Positions 1 to 10,593 are shown, numbered from the stretch's first letter. The stretch: DNA of 64,000 nucleotides from Mycolicibacterium sp. P9-64 (GCF_008329605.1 NZ_NPKO01000001.1:248001-312000); one strand, 5' to 3'. Notes: a model not told the origin generated them from the letters alone. Made by a program: numbers and translations.

Positions 1-983
1 ATGGCATCGGCGAACTGCCGCGGCGCCTCCTGCGGCACGTTGTGTCCAATGCCGTCCAGGACGCGGTGGGAGTACTTGCCGGTGAACAGCTGCCGGTAGG
101 CCCTTCCGTCCTTGGCAGGCCCGTCGAAGTCGCTGGACACCGTGATCGTCGGGGCGCTGATCTCGGGCTTGGCGGCGAGGCGACGCTCGAGGTCGTCGTA
201 CTGGGGCTGGCCGGGGGCGAGGCTGAGGCGCCATCGGTAGTTGTGGATGACGATCTCGACGTGATCGGGGTTGGCGAATGCGGCGGCGCTGCGGTCGAAG
301 GTGGCGTCGTCGAACGACCACGTGGGTGAGGCGTTGCGCCAGATCAACTCGTTGAAGTCGCGGGTGTTCTCCCGGTAGCCCTGCTCGCCGCGATCGGTGG
401 CGAAGTAGTACTGATACCACCAGCCGTACTCCGCCTTGGGTGGGAGCGGCAGCAGGTTGGCGGCGAGGTTGACGATGATGTACCCGCTGACGGCCACGAG
501 TGCCTTGCAGCGGTCGGGCCACAGCGCGGCGACCACGTCGGCAGACCTTGCACCCCAGTCGAATCCGCCGATCACGGCTCGCTGGATGTTCAGTGCGTCC
601 ATGAGTGCGATGACGTCGCTGGCGATGGCGGCCTGTTGACCGTTGCGAACTTCGGCGTCGGACAGGAACGTGGTGCTGCCGTACCCGCGCAGGTAGGGGA
701 CGATGACGCGGAACCCGCGGTCGGCAAGGATCGGCGCGACGTCGACGTAGCTGTGGATGTCGTATGGCCATCCGTGCAGCAGGATTACCGGCGGGCCGTC
801 GGCGGGGCCGTCCTCGGCGTAGCCGATGTTGAGCACGCCCGCGTCGACCTGCTTGATGGACCGGAACGACGTGTGGCCCGTCGGTCGGTCGGCACTCGCG
901 GTGGGCGCGGATGCGAGGCCCGCGACCGTGGCTCCTGCAGCGGCGAGGCCCACGATCTGCGTGAAGTCTCGCCTACTGATCAT
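1..983 (-). CDS. Tat-exported epoxide-hydrolase-like alpha/beta hydrolase (C-terminus outside window)
   Basis: The frame opens at an ATG whose complement lies at 981-983, behind a GAGGAG ribosome site, and runs off the left edge, so the C-terminus is missing. The N-terminus reads MISRRDFTQ followed by an alanine/glycine-rich stretch ending ASA, a twin-arginine signal peptide. The mature part is an alpha/beta hydrolase: an HGWP oxyanion motif, a nucleophile elbow GGFDWGA with aspartate at the nucleophile position, and a late GHNVPQEAP that supplies the histidine. An Asp nucleophile is typical of epoxide hydrolases and haloalkane or fluoroacetate dehalogenases rather than serine esterases. Substrate unknown. 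It is transcribed away from the next gene, and only about 60 bp separate the two starts. Confidence 0.85.
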   Translation of the reverse strand, partial: MISRRDFTQIVGLAAAGATVAGLASAPTASADRPTGHTSFRSIKQVDAGVLNIGYAEDGPADGPPVILLHGWPYDIHSYVDVAPILADRGFRVIVPYLRGYGSTTFLSDAEVRNGQQAAIASDVIALMDALNIQRAVIGGFDWGARSADVVAALWPDRCKALVAVSGYIIVNLAANLLPLPPKAEYGWWYQYYFATDRGEQGYRENTRDFNELIWRNASPTWSFDDATFDRSAAAFANPDHVEIVIHNYRWRLSLAPGQPQYDDLERRLAAKPEISAPTITVSSDFDGPAKDGRAYRQLFTGKYSHRVLDGIGHNVPQEAPRQFADA

Positions 984-1043
984 GTTGGAACTCCTCGTGT
1001 TTCACGCGTGGGAGCCTATCGTTGGACCAATGGAGGTACTGAG

Positions 1044-1715
1044 ATGCGGATCGTGATCGCTGGCGGGCACGGAAAGATCGCGCTGATCCTGGAACGGCTG
1101 CTTTCGGCGCGCGGCGATTCCGTCGTGGGGCTCATCCGCAACCCAGCCCAGGTTGCCGATCTGGAGGCGGCCGGCGCCGAGGCGGTGGTGGTGGACCTGG
1201 AGGAGGCGTCGATCGCGGAGGTGGCCCAGCATGTGCGTGGCGCGGACGCCGTGGTGTTCGCCGCGGGCGCTGGGCCCGGCAGCGGCGCGGCACGCAAGGA
1301 GACAGTCGACCGCGACGCCGCGATCCTGCTCGCCGACGCCGCGCTGGAGGCCGGGGTGAATCGCTACCTGATCGTCTCCTCGATCGGCGCCGACAAGCGA
1401 GCCGACGACCCGGGAACCGACCCGGTGTTCGCGGCCTACCTGCGGGCCAAGGCTGCTGCGGATCGGGCCGTCCAGGCCCGCACGGGGCTCAGCGCCACCA
1501 TCGTGCGACCCGGTCATCTCACCGACGAGGCGGGGATGGGACGCGTCGCGATCGCCGAATCCACCGGCCTTGGCAGCATTCCGCGCGCCGACGTCGCGGC
1601 GGTGCTCGTCGCGGTGTTGGACTCCCCGGACACCGGGGGTCACGCCTTCGATCTGATCAGCGGGGACACCACGATCGCCGACGCCGTGGAAGCCATCGCC
1701 GCCGTCGTTCACTAG
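1044..1715 (+). CDS. NAD(P)-binding atypical short-chain dehydrogenase (NmrA/SDR_a5-like)
   Basis: A 223-residue protein starting at ATG 1044, just after a GGAGG at 1032-1036. The N-terminus MRIVIAGGHGKIA is a Rossmann dinucleotide-binding loop of the GGxGxxA type used by atypical SDRs. A VVFAAGAGPGSG segment and a YLRAK motif near residue 133 fit the family, with YxxxK as the usual Tyr/Lys pair. Such proteins are NAD(P)H sensors or reductases, and no substrate can be read from the sequence. The open frame extends far upstream, but the Rossmann loop needs the N-terminus placed here. Its last 4 bp overlap the 3' end of the convergent polD2. Confidence 0.85.
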   Translation: MRIVIAGGHGKIALILERLLSARGDSVVGLIRNPAQVADLEAAGAEAVVVDLEEASIAEVAQHVRGADAVVFAAGAGPGSGAARKETVDRDAAILLADAALEAGVNRYLIVSSIGADKRADDPGTDPVFAAYLRAKAAADRAVQARTGLSATIVRPGHLTDEAGMGRVAIAESTGLGSIPRADVAAVLVAVLDSPDTGGHAFDLISGDTTIADAVEAIAAVVH

Positions 1716-2947
1716 CGGCGCCACTGCGAACCGGTGTAGTTCTCCCACGGGCTGTAATCGGCGATCAGGTCCTCCTGGGGCGGCCGCTGATCCTCGGGCA
1801 CGTGCTGCAGGTTGATCCGGATGCGGTACCAGATCGAACTGGGCCCACGCATGCCGTCGACCAGAACGTCGACCGGCTCGAGCCGTTCCGCCGCCCCGGG
1901 ATGGCGCACACGCCACACGTCGAGCGCGGCCATGGCCTCATCCTTGGTCTTGGTCCTTGCGATCTCGATGAGCGGCATTGTCGATTCACGTCGACCGTCC
2001 GTGGTTGGGCGCGCCCCCTTCGGTGCCTTCTCGGTAGGCCCGAGTTCCTTCGCCCGTTCCAGCAGTGCATCCAAGCCGCCCGGCGTGTCGTTCATGCCCT
2101 CCCATGGATCGCCCATCTCGGCGAACCGACCAGGCACGGTCGATACCGTGAATGCCTGTGGCGCGCAGGCGGGTACCTCGTCCCAGCGCAGCGGCGTCGA
2201 CACTCGGGCGTCGGGCGTTGCGCGCACCGAGTACGCCGATGCAACCGTGCGGTCCTTGGCGTTCTGGTTGAAGTCGAAGAAGACTCGCGCGCCGCGCTCC
2301 TCCTTCCACCAGCGGCTGGTCGCCAGATCGGGAGCGCGCAGTTCGACCTCGCGGGCGATGGTCTCGGCCGCCAACCGGACCTGCTTGTACGGCCAGTTCC
2401 TTTTGATGCGGGCGTAGATGTGAAAGCCCTTGGAACCCGACGTCTTCGGCCAGGCGGTCAGACCGTGGTCCTCGAGCACGTCCTTGGCCACCAACGCCAC
2501 GTCGATGATCTGCTGCCACTCGACCCCAGGCATCGGGTCGAGGTCGACGCGCAATTCGTCGGGGTGCTCGAGATCGTCGGCCAACACCGGATGCGGGTTG
2601 AGGTCGACGCAGCCGAGGTTGACCGCCCACACCAGCCCTGCGGCGTCGCGTAGGACGGCCTCCTTGGCCGACGTGCCGGAGGCGTACTTGAGCTCGGCGA
2701 CGTCGATCCAGTCGGGCCGCTTCTCGGGCGCCCGTTTCTGGAAGATCGCTTCTTCTGTGATGCCCTTGATGAATCGCTTGAGGATCATCGGGCGGCCCGC
2801 GACGCCGCGCAGGGCGCCGTCGGCGACGGCCAGGTAGTACTCGATGAGATCCAACTTGGTCACGCCGGCATCCGGGAAGACGACCTTGTCCGGGTGGGTG
2901 ATCGCCAGCGTCCGTTCCCCCACGTTCAAGGACAGCGGTGACGCCAT
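1712..2947 (-). CDS. polD2: LigD-type polymerase-domain protein, PolD2 (Rv0269c-like)
   Basis: A 411-residue stand-alone polymerase (primase-like) domain of the LigD family. The catalytic two-metal motif is visible as LRVDLDP (Asp135, Asp137). It is followed by TSGSKGFHIYARI, matching the nucleotide-binding SGxKGxHxY motif, and by YSVRATPDARVSTPLRW near the domain end. Mycobacteria carry PolD1 and PolD2 besides LigD; they are DNA-dependent NTP/dNTP polymerases linked to gap filling and end repair. The position beside fadD2 and upstream of ESX-3 matches Rv0269c, so PolD2 is favoured over PolD1. The extra ~100 C-terminal residues after the domain also fit PolD2. It is divergent from fadD2 and convergent with the NAD-binding gene. 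Confidence 0.9.
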   Translation of the reverse strand: MASPLSLNVGERTLAITHPDKVVFPDAGVTKLDLIEYYLAVADGALRGVAGRPMILKRFIKGITEEAIFQKRAPEKRPDWIDVAELKYASGTSAKEAVLRDAAGLVWAVNLGCVDLNPHPVLADDLEHPDELRVDLDPMPGVEWQQIIDVALVAKDVLEDHGLTAWPKTSGSKGFHIYARIKRNWPYKQVRLAAETIAREVELRAPDLATSRWWKEERGARVFFDFNQNAKDRTVASAYSVRATPDARVSTPLRWDEVPACAPQAFTVSTVPGRFAEMGDPWEGMNDTPGGLDALLERAKELGPTEKAPKGARPTTDGRRESTMPLIEIARTKTKDEAMAALDVWRVRHPGAAERLEPVDVLVDGMRGPSSIWYRIRINLQHVPEDQRPPQEDLIADYSPWENYTGSQWRR

Positions 2948-2972
2948 GGGACAATGTTAGTTCCGTAGGTCG

Positions 2973-3029
2973 CCAGGGCGAGCGAAGCGACGGGATGTGC
3001 TGCCCAGGGCGAGCGAAGCGACGGGATGT
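2973..3029. repeat. 26-bp direct repeat, two copies, in the polD2-fadD2 spacer
   Basis: Two identical 26-bp units lie at 2973-2998 and 3004-3029, a 31-bp period. Each contains the core GAGCGAAGCGACGGG. They fill most of the divergent spacer between polD2 and fadD2. The same core appears inverted at about 49332-49347, across the first codons of the reductase gene, and a diverged form (GAGCGGAGCGACCGG) lies near 41687-41701. It looks like a small interspersed repeat, not part of a gene. Confidence 0.75.
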
Positions 3030-3065
3030 CCTTCTACTGCGACGGCGGTCACATATTGTGGGGCC

Positions 3066-4742
3066 ATGCCCAAGCTAACCGAGCTTCCGTTGCAGGCAGC
3101 GGCCAAGATCCAACAGTATGCCGAGCGGGGCTCGGCCGAACTGCACTACGCCATCAAGATGTTCGAGGCGGGCGCGTTCAAACTCGAGCCTCCGCAGAAC
3201 GTTGCCGCCATGGTCGCCGACATTCGCAGGTGGGGCGAGTTCGGCATGATCCCCGCCCTCAACGCGCGCCGCACGCCCAACCGCACCGCGATCATCGACG
3301 ACGACGGTGAAGTCACCTTCAAGGAGCTCGACGACGCGGCCAACGCCGTCGCCAACGGCTTGCTGGCAATCGGCGTCAAGGGCGGCGACGGCGTGGCGCT
3401 GCTGATCCGCAACCATCGCTGGTTCCTGATCGCGGCCTACGGCGCGGCCAAGGTGGGCGCGAAGCTGATCCTGCTCAACAGTGAGTTCTCGGGTCCGCAG
3501 ATCAAGGAGGTCTCCGAGCGCGAAGGCGCGAAGCTGATCATCTTCGACGACGAATACACCAAGGCCGTCTCGGCGGCCGACCCGCCGCTGGGCAAGCTGC
3601 GCGCCCTGCCGACCAACCCGGACAGCGACGAGCCGTCGGAGAGCACCGATGAGACCCTCGCCGATCTGATCGCCCGGAGCAGGTCGACGCCACCGCCGAA
3701 GTCGACTGCGCACTCGAAGATCATCATCCTGACCAGCGGCACCACCGGAACCCCCAAGGGCGCCAGTCGCAGCGCACCGCCGTCGCTGGCACCGATCGGC
3801 GGAATCCTGTCGCACGTTCCGTTCAAGTCCGGCGAGGTGACGTCTCTGCCCGCGCCGATGTTCCATGCGCTTGGCTTCCTGCACTCCACCATCGCGATGA
3901 TGCTGGGCAGCACGCTGGTGCTGCGCCGCAGGTTCAAGCCGGCCACGGTGCTTGCCGACATCGAGAAGCACGGGGTCACGGCCGTGGTCGTGGTTCCCGT
4001 GATGCTGTCGCGGATCTTGGACACGTTCGACGCCATGGAACGCAAGCCCGATCTGTCGAGCCTGCGGATCGTGTTCGTGTCCGGTTCTCAACTGGGCGCG
4101 GAGCTGGCGACAAGAGCGCTCAGGGATCTGGGCCCGGTCATCTACAACCTCTACGGATCGACCGAGATCGCGTTCGCCACCATCGCCAGGCCCAAGGACC
4201 TGTCGATCAATCCGGCAACCGTGGGGCCGGTGGTCAGGGGCGCGAAGGTCAAGCTCTTCGACGACAACGGTCACGAAGTCCCACAGGGCGAGGTGGGCCG
4301 GATCTTCGTCGGCAACGCCTTGCCGTTCGAGGGCTACACCGGTGGTGGTGGCAAGCAGATCATCGACGGACTGATGTCGTCGGGCGACGTCGGCTACTTC
4401 GACGAGCACGGACTGCTCTACGTCAGCGGTCGCGACGACGAGATGATCGTCTCCGGCGGTGAGAACGTGTTCCCCGCCGAGATCGAGGACCTGATCAGTG
4501 GCCACCCCGAGGTCATCGAGGCCACCGCACTCGGCGTCGAGGACAAGGAGTGGGGTCACCGGTTGCGCGCGTTCGTCGTCAAGACCGAAGGGGCCAACAT
4601 CGACGAAGATGCCATCAAGGCCTACGTCCGTGACAACCTCGCGCGCTACAAGGTGCCGCGAGAGGTGATCTTCCTCGACGAGTTGCCCCGCAACCCGACG
4701 GGCAAAATCCTCAAGCGGGAGCTACGCGACCTGGACGCCTGA
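3066..4742 (+). CDS. fadD2: Fatty-acyl-CoA synthetase FadD2
   Basis: A 558-residue ANL-family adenylate-forming enzyme that activates a carboxylic acid as acyl-AMP and transfers it to CoA. Motifs appear in order: the P-loop ILTSGTTGTPKG (A3), YGSTE (A5), SSGDVGYFDEHG and SGRDDE (hinge), and PTGKIL near the C-terminus with the adenylation lysine. Start ATG 3066 gives MPKLTELPLQ, the length known for FadD2 (about 560 residues); the frame is open further upstream but crosses the 26-bp repeats. Neighbour polD2 supports orthology to Rv0270. In M. tuberculosis the next gene is fadE6; here 9.6 kb intervene. Confidence 0.92.
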   Translation: MPKLTELPLQAAAKIQQYAERGSAELHYAIKMFEAGAFKLEPPQNVAAMVADIRRWGEFGMIPALNARRTPNRTAIIDDDGEVTFKELDDAANAVANGLLAIGVKGGDGVALLIRNHRWFLIAAYGAAKVGAKLILLNSEFSGPQIKEVSEREGAKLIIFDDEYTKAVSAADPPLGKLRALPTNPDSDEPSESTDETLADLIARSRSTPPPKSTAHSKIIILTSGTTGTPKGASRSAPPSLAPIGGILSHVPFKSGEVTSLPAPMFHALGFLHSTIAMMLGSTLVLRRRFKPATVLADIEKHGVTAVVVVPVMLSRILDTFDAMERKPDLSSLRIVFVSGSQLGAELATRALRDLGPVIYNLYGSTEIAFATIARPKDLSINPATVGPVVRGAKVKLFDDNGHEVPQGEVGRIFVGNALPFEGYTGGGGKQIIDGLMSSGDVGYFDEHGLLYVSGRDDEMIVSGGENVFPAEIEDLISGHPEVIEATALGVEDKEWGHRLRAFVVKTEGANIDEDAIKAYVRDNLARYKVPREVIFLDELPRNPTGKILKRELRDLDA

Positions 4743-4775
4743 GTCCGGGTCGGGTAGCCCCCGCTGGAGGCGTCG

Positions 4776-6758
<1,983 letters not shown>

Positions 6759-6778
6759 CGTCAGCCCAGCACGCCGAA

Positions 6779-6827
6779 ACGCACGTCTTGCAGAAGTAGT
6801 TCGAGAAGACCTCTGCAAAACGTGCGT
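6779..6827. terminator. Bidirectional terminator-like hairpin
   Basis: A 16-bp stem with one mismatch: left arm 6779-6794 (ACGCACGTCTTGCAGA), right arm 6812-6827, and a 17-nt loop. It lies in the 86-bp gap between the convergent SDR and transaminase genes, where one hairpin could end both transcripts. There is no long U-run, as is usual in mycobacteria. Confidence 0.65.
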
Positions 6828-6844
6828 CTCGCCGCTTGTTGGGG

Positions 6845-7864
6845 TCAGTACGTGATGGCCTCGATCAGCGGGCTTGGCTCGTCCATCAGCGCCCAGAAGC
6901 GGTCCCGAATCGCGACCGTCAGCGGGCCGGGCTCACCGTTTCCGATGGGCTCGCCGTCGAGCGAGTTGATCGGGGTGACGCCGCCCGCCGTGGTGACGGC
7001 CATCAGTTCGTCGGCGTCGTAGAGCTCTTGGCTGGTCACGTCGCGCAGGGTGGCTTCGACGCCCATCTGGTCGGCGAGTTCGTAGACCGTCTTGCGGGTG
7101 ATGCCGGGCAGCGCGTTGCGTGACGGTGAGGCCAGCTTGCCGTCCTTGACGACGACGACGTTGAAGCCAGGACCCTCGGCCACGCAGTTGTCGGAGTCCA
7201 GCAGGATTGCCGTGCGTGCGCCGCGGTCCTTGGCCTCGAAGCTGGCCGCGGTGAGGTCGCCCCACTGGTAGTTCTTGATGGTCGGGTCGACGGTGTTGCG
7301 GCCGGCGCGGCGCACGTGGCGCGGCACGATCGCGGTGGTACCGAAGATCTGCTCGGCGGGCGGGAAGGCCCACAGGTAGGGGATCGCGTAGATGTAGACC
7401 TGATGGGTGAGCTTGGACAAGTCCTTCTCGCCCTTGCGCTTTCCGTAGCCACGCGTGATGGTCAGGTTGACGAACGATTCGCGCAGCTGTGACAGCGATA
7501 CGCAACGTTTCGTGAGCACGGCCAATTCTTCTTTGCTCATGCCGGCGTCGAGGCGCAGCTTGCGCGCTCCGTCGAGCAGTCGGTCGATGTGGTCGTCGAG
7601 CCGGAAGATGTTGCCGTGCCACACGTGGGCGACGGTGTAGGTGACGTCGGAGTGCCCGAAGCCGGTGTCGAAGATCGAGATCTTGGCGTCCTCGGCGGGG
7701 ATGAACTCACCCTCGATCCACGCCACGCCACCCGCGTACGGGCTCGAGGTGTCGAGCTCGTAGTCGCTGTACTGGATCGCCGAGCCGACGGGCGTGTCCT
7801 CGCGGATGGCGGCGCCTGGCTCGACGGCGACGAGGTTGCTGGTGCCCAGATCTGTGACGGTCAT
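6845..7864 (-). CDS. Class IV PLP aminotransferase, (R)-selective amine transaminase type
   Basis: A 339-residue fold-type IV transaminase. The sequence closely follows, from memory, the (R)-amine:pyruvate transaminase described from M. vanbaalenii: GTSNLVAVEPGA at the start, GGVAWIEGE, ISIFDTGFGHSDVTYTVAHVWHGNIF, VNLTITRGYGKRKGEKDL, and the PLP lysine in PTIKNYQWGD (Lys197). Branched-chain aminotransferases lack this pattern. It would move an amino group between a primary amine and pyruvate or a ketone. The downstream position in a permease-transaminase pair (39-bp gap, same strand) suggests that the permease brings in the amine or amino acid substrate. A LysR gene follows upstream. The native substrate is not known. 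Confidence 0.88.
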   Translation of the reverse strand: MTVTDLGTSNLVAVEPGAAIREDTPVGSAIQYSDYELDTSSPYAGGVAWIEGEFIPAEDAKISIFDTGFGHSDVTYTVAHVWHGNIFRLDDHIDRLLDGARKLRLDAGMSKEELAVLTKRCVSLSQLRESFVNLTITRGYGKRKGEKDLSKLTHQVYIYAIPYLWAFPPAEQIFGTTAIVPRHVRRAGRNTVDPTIKNYQWGDLTAASFEAKDRGARTAILLDSDNCVAEGPGFNVVVVKDGKLASPSRNALPGITRKTVYELADQMGVEATLRDVTSQELYDADELMAVTTAGGVTPINSLDGEPIGNGEPGPLTVAIRDRFWALMDEPSPLIEAITY

Positions 7865-7902
7865 GATGTTCCCTTCGGTAAGGCGTTGTGAGTCAGTCGA
7901 AT

Positions 7903-9402
7903 TCAGGATTGGTGGGTCTTGGCGTAGTCAGGCCCGGCCTCGCCGGTGGCCAGTCGCTTGCGCAGCCCCGTAACGGCCCAGAGCGTGGTGAGCGCGAGCA
8001 GGCCGACGAACACGTAGCCGTTGCCCGCGAACTGGGGCAGGAAGATCAGCGCGGTGCAGACCAGGGTGAAGGCAATGGCCGCGATCACGGCCACCGGCAC
8101 GCGGGCCTTGCCGAGGTCGAACGTTCCAGCCTCGGCTGCGGGAATGGTTCCGCGGCGGGTGGCGATCATCACCGCGACTGTCTGCAGTAGGTACATCGAG
8201 CAGACGGCCAGCGAGGAGAGGCCGAGGATGAGGAAGAACGCCTTCTCGCTGACCAATGCCGAGAGCAGGAGGATCGTCGAGAACCCGAAGATTCCCAGTA
8301 CGGCATACGTTGGGGTGCGGTTGGACGGGGACACGTGCCGCCAGACGTGGGAGAACGGCAGCATGTTGTCGCGGGCCATCGAGTAGGTCAGGCGGGTGGC
8401 GACGAGGATGTTGGCGAGGATGCAGGCCAACACGTTGGTCAGTGCGACGGCGACGACGATCCTGCTGATGACCGGGCCGACCTGCTGGGTGATGATCTCC
8501 TCGATGGGGGCAGCCGATGCGGCCGCAACGGCATCGGCGTTCTTGATCGCCAGCACGTAGACGACGTACATGCCGAATTCGATGACGATGGACGCGCCCA
8601 ACGCGTAGAACATCGTGCGCGGGATGACGTGGCGGGCGTTGACGGTCTCCTCGGCGATGTCCGCGCTGGCCTCCACCCCGATGAGTCCGAAGAACGGACC
8701 GAGCGACGCGGCCAGCCAGGCAAGGACGTACGGAGTACTGCCACCGTCAGACGTGCCGCCGGTGAACAGCACCGAGACGGATTGGTGGTTGTCCGGCGAG
8801 GAGAACGCGACGATGGCAACGAGAATCGTTGCGCCAACGGTGATCACGAACTCGAGGCTGACGCCGATGTTGTTGACCATCGTGGCGAAGCGCACGCCGT
8901 AGAGGTTGATGAGCATGCAGACGGCCATGACGCCGATGGCGACGAAGATCTGTGCGGTCTGGCTCATGTTCCAGCCGAACAGGCTGCCGAGGTAGCCGGA
9001 CAGGATGAAGCCGACGCCGGTCATGCCGCAGATCCAGCCTGCGAGGGCCAGTACGCCGGTGAACAGCGCCATCGTCGAGCCGACGAGGCGACTCGTCCAC
9101 TGGTACGAATAGCCGGCCAACGGGATCTTGGAGGTCAGGTCGGCCGCAATCAGGGTCCAGATCACGAACACCGCGGCGGCGAGCAGCAGCGTCCACACGA
9201 ACGGTCCGCCTGCGGTGAAGTACCCGGCGCCGAAGCCGGTGAACACGGCCGTCGTCGCGCTGATCGTCGCGAAGCCGATGGCGAAGGACGCGAGCCTGCC
9301 GACTGAGCGGTCGAGCTTCTGGGTGTAGCCAAGCTCGGCGAGTCGGGCGTCTTCGTCGTCCGCCGGCTTCTCGACGGCGACGGATGGTGCGGTATCGGTC
9401 AT
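7903..9402 (-). CDS. APC-superfamily amino acid/amine permease
   Basis: A polytopic membrane protein of 499 residues with about 12 hydrophobic segments after a charged N-terminus (DEDARLAELGYTQKLDRSVGRLASFAIGFATIS). The segment GYTQKLxRxxGxxxSFAIGFxxIS is typical of the amino acid/GABA/choline-type APC permeases. The start at ATG 9402 (MTDTAPSV) is preferred because GGAG lies just upstream; the open frame extends about 37 more codons. It is probably co-transcribed with the amine transaminase downstream and likely controlled by the upstream LysR through the box at 9512-9526. Substrate inferred as an amine or amino acid. Confidence 0.87.
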   Translation of the reverse strand: MTDTAPSVAVEKPADDEDARLAELGYTQKLDRSVGRLASFAIGFATISATTAVFTGFGAGYFTAGGPFVWTLLLAAAVFVIWTLIAADLTSKIPLAGYSYQWTSRLVGSTMALFTGVLALAGWICGMTGVGFILSGYLGSLFGWNMSQTAQIFVAIGVMAVCMLINLYGVRFATMVNNIGVSLEFVITVGATILVAIVAFSSPDNHQSVSVLFTGGTSDGGSTPYVLAWLAASLGPFFGLIGVEASADIAEETVNARHVIPRTMFYALGASIVIEFGMYVVYVLAIKNADAVAAASAAPIEEIITQQVGPVISRIVVAVALTNVLACILANILVATRLTYSMARDNMLPFSHVWRHVSPSNRTPTYAVLGIFGFSTILLLSALVSEKAFFLILGLSSLAVCSMYLLQTVAVMIATRRGTIPAAEAGTFDLGKARVPVAVIAAIAFTLVCTALIFLPQFAGNGYVFVGLLALTTLWAVTGLRKRLATGEAGPDYAKTHQS

Positions 9403-9511
9403 GGGGTGCTCCAGGTCAGGAGGGTCGGAAGGTGCGACGACGGGGTTGTCGAATGTTGACGAGGAAACGCCTCCTGAGCTGCATCCGGAAGTTCCAGTTT
9501 CTGATCTACTC

Positions 9512-9526
9512 ATAACCTCCGGTTAT
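9512..9526. promoter_or_regulatory. LysR-type T-N11-A box upstream of the permease
   Basis: ATAACC-TCC-GGTTAT is a perfect inverted repeat with a 3-nt centre and fits the LysR consensus T-N11-A (9513-9525). It lies 110 bp upstream of the permease start and 41 bp downstream of the LysR stop codon. A second, weaker inverted repeat (CAATG/CATTG) overlaps 9527-9545. The neighbouring LysR protein is the likely ligand. Confidence 0.55.
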
Positions 9527-9566
9527 CAATGGCCCGATTCATTGGCAATCAGTCGCCGGCCGCGTC

Positions 9567-10469
9567 TCACGAGTATGTCGCTGGCCGCTCCGACGATTGG
9601 CCCTCGCCGAAACTCCACTCGTCGCGGACCTGGCGGATCAACGCGGCCGCGTCATGGCTCACGGCGGCGGGATTCCACGCCAGCGCGGTGTAGTTGCGCG
9701 GCCGATCGGTGATCGGCACGTAGACGATGCCCTGTCTGTCGTACAGGCGCGCACTGGCCTGGCTGGTGAAGCTGATGCCGAGACCGCGCGCGATGGTCGT
9801 CGTCTCCTCCTCGTAAGTGGCGGCGACTGCGGCGATCGTCGGCGGCCGCCCCTCGCGTGCATCCATCGCCATCCAGTAGTCGCGCCACCGCCCTGCGCTG
9901 CCCGGCGCGACCACGATGGGATCGTCGAGCAGTTCGGCGATGGACAACTCGGACCGCCGTGCGAGTCGGTGATCGCGGGGTAGGCAGGCCACCCAGTCCT
10001 CGGCGTCGAGGATCAGCATCCGGTGGTCGGGCAGATCCACGGGAGGCCGGATGATGGCCACCTCGGTAGTGCCGTCGGCCAGCCCTGCAGTGGGGTCGGA
10101 GAAGTCGAATTCCCGTGGCTCTACACTGATCTCGGGGTAGGCGGTCTCGAAGTGGCGGACCAGTCGGAACAGCACGTCGGCGCCCGTGCCGATCAGGTAG
10201 CCGAGCCGGATGCGCCGGTCGCGCCGTGACGCCGAGACCAGGTCGTCGACGGCGGAGTCCACGCCCCGAAGCGCGTCGTGCACCTTGGGCAGCCACGCGG
10301 CGCCGAGGTCGGTCAGCGCGACGTCCCTGGTGCTGCGGATGAACAGCAGGACGCCCAGCTGATGCTCGAGTTGCTTGATGGCGGTGGACAGCGCGGGCTG
10401 CGTGATGAACAGCCGCTCGGCGGCGCGGCGATAGTTCAGCTCCTCGCCGAGCACGGTGAAGTACCGCAA
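9567..10469 (-). CDS. LysR-family transcriptional regulator with unresolved start
   Basis: About 300 residues: an N-terminal winged helix (RRAAERLFITQPALSTAIKQLEHQLGVLLFIRSTRDVALTDLG) and a type 2 periplasmic-binding-like effector domain. It most likely controls the permease/transaminase pair below it. The start is odd. The coding frame continues upstream through LRQLRYF, the usual first helix, but an in-frame TAG occurs at about 10514-10516 and no ATG or GTG lies between. The first usable codon is TTG 10469 (giving MRYFTVL), which would shorten helix 1; CTG 10478 is another possibility. An AGGAGG immediately followed by ATG sits at 10508-10516 in another frame. Either an unusual start or a small start-region lesion. 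Confidence 0.75.
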   Translation of the reverse strand: MRYFTVLGEELNYRRAAERLFITQPALSTAIKQLEHQLGVLLFIRSTRDVALTDLGAAWLPKVHDALRGVDSAVDDLVSASRRDRRIRLGYLIGTGADVLFRLVRHFETAYPEISVEPREFDFSDPTAGLADGTTEVAIIRPPVDLPDHRMLILDAEDWVACLPRDHRLARRSELSIAELLDDPIVVAPGSAGRWRDYWMAMDAREGRPPTIAAVAATYEEETTTIARGLGISFTSQASARLYDRQGIVYVPITDRPRNYTALAWNPAAVSHDAAALIRQVRDEWSFGEGQSSERPATYS

Positions 10470-10593
10470 CTGGCGCAGCGTGACGCCGTCCTTGCCGGTC
10501 GTGACATCCTCCTAGGTCGAGATGTCACCCAAGCGTGTCACGCCACTTTGGAATGTGCCCACGAGTCGTCGATCTCATTGCGGTGGATCGCGC

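Noticed and set aside
1002..1916. A long minus-strand frame opposite the NAD-binding gene
   Set aside because: The + strand has an intact Rossmann loop and good start; the antisense product is compositionally biased.
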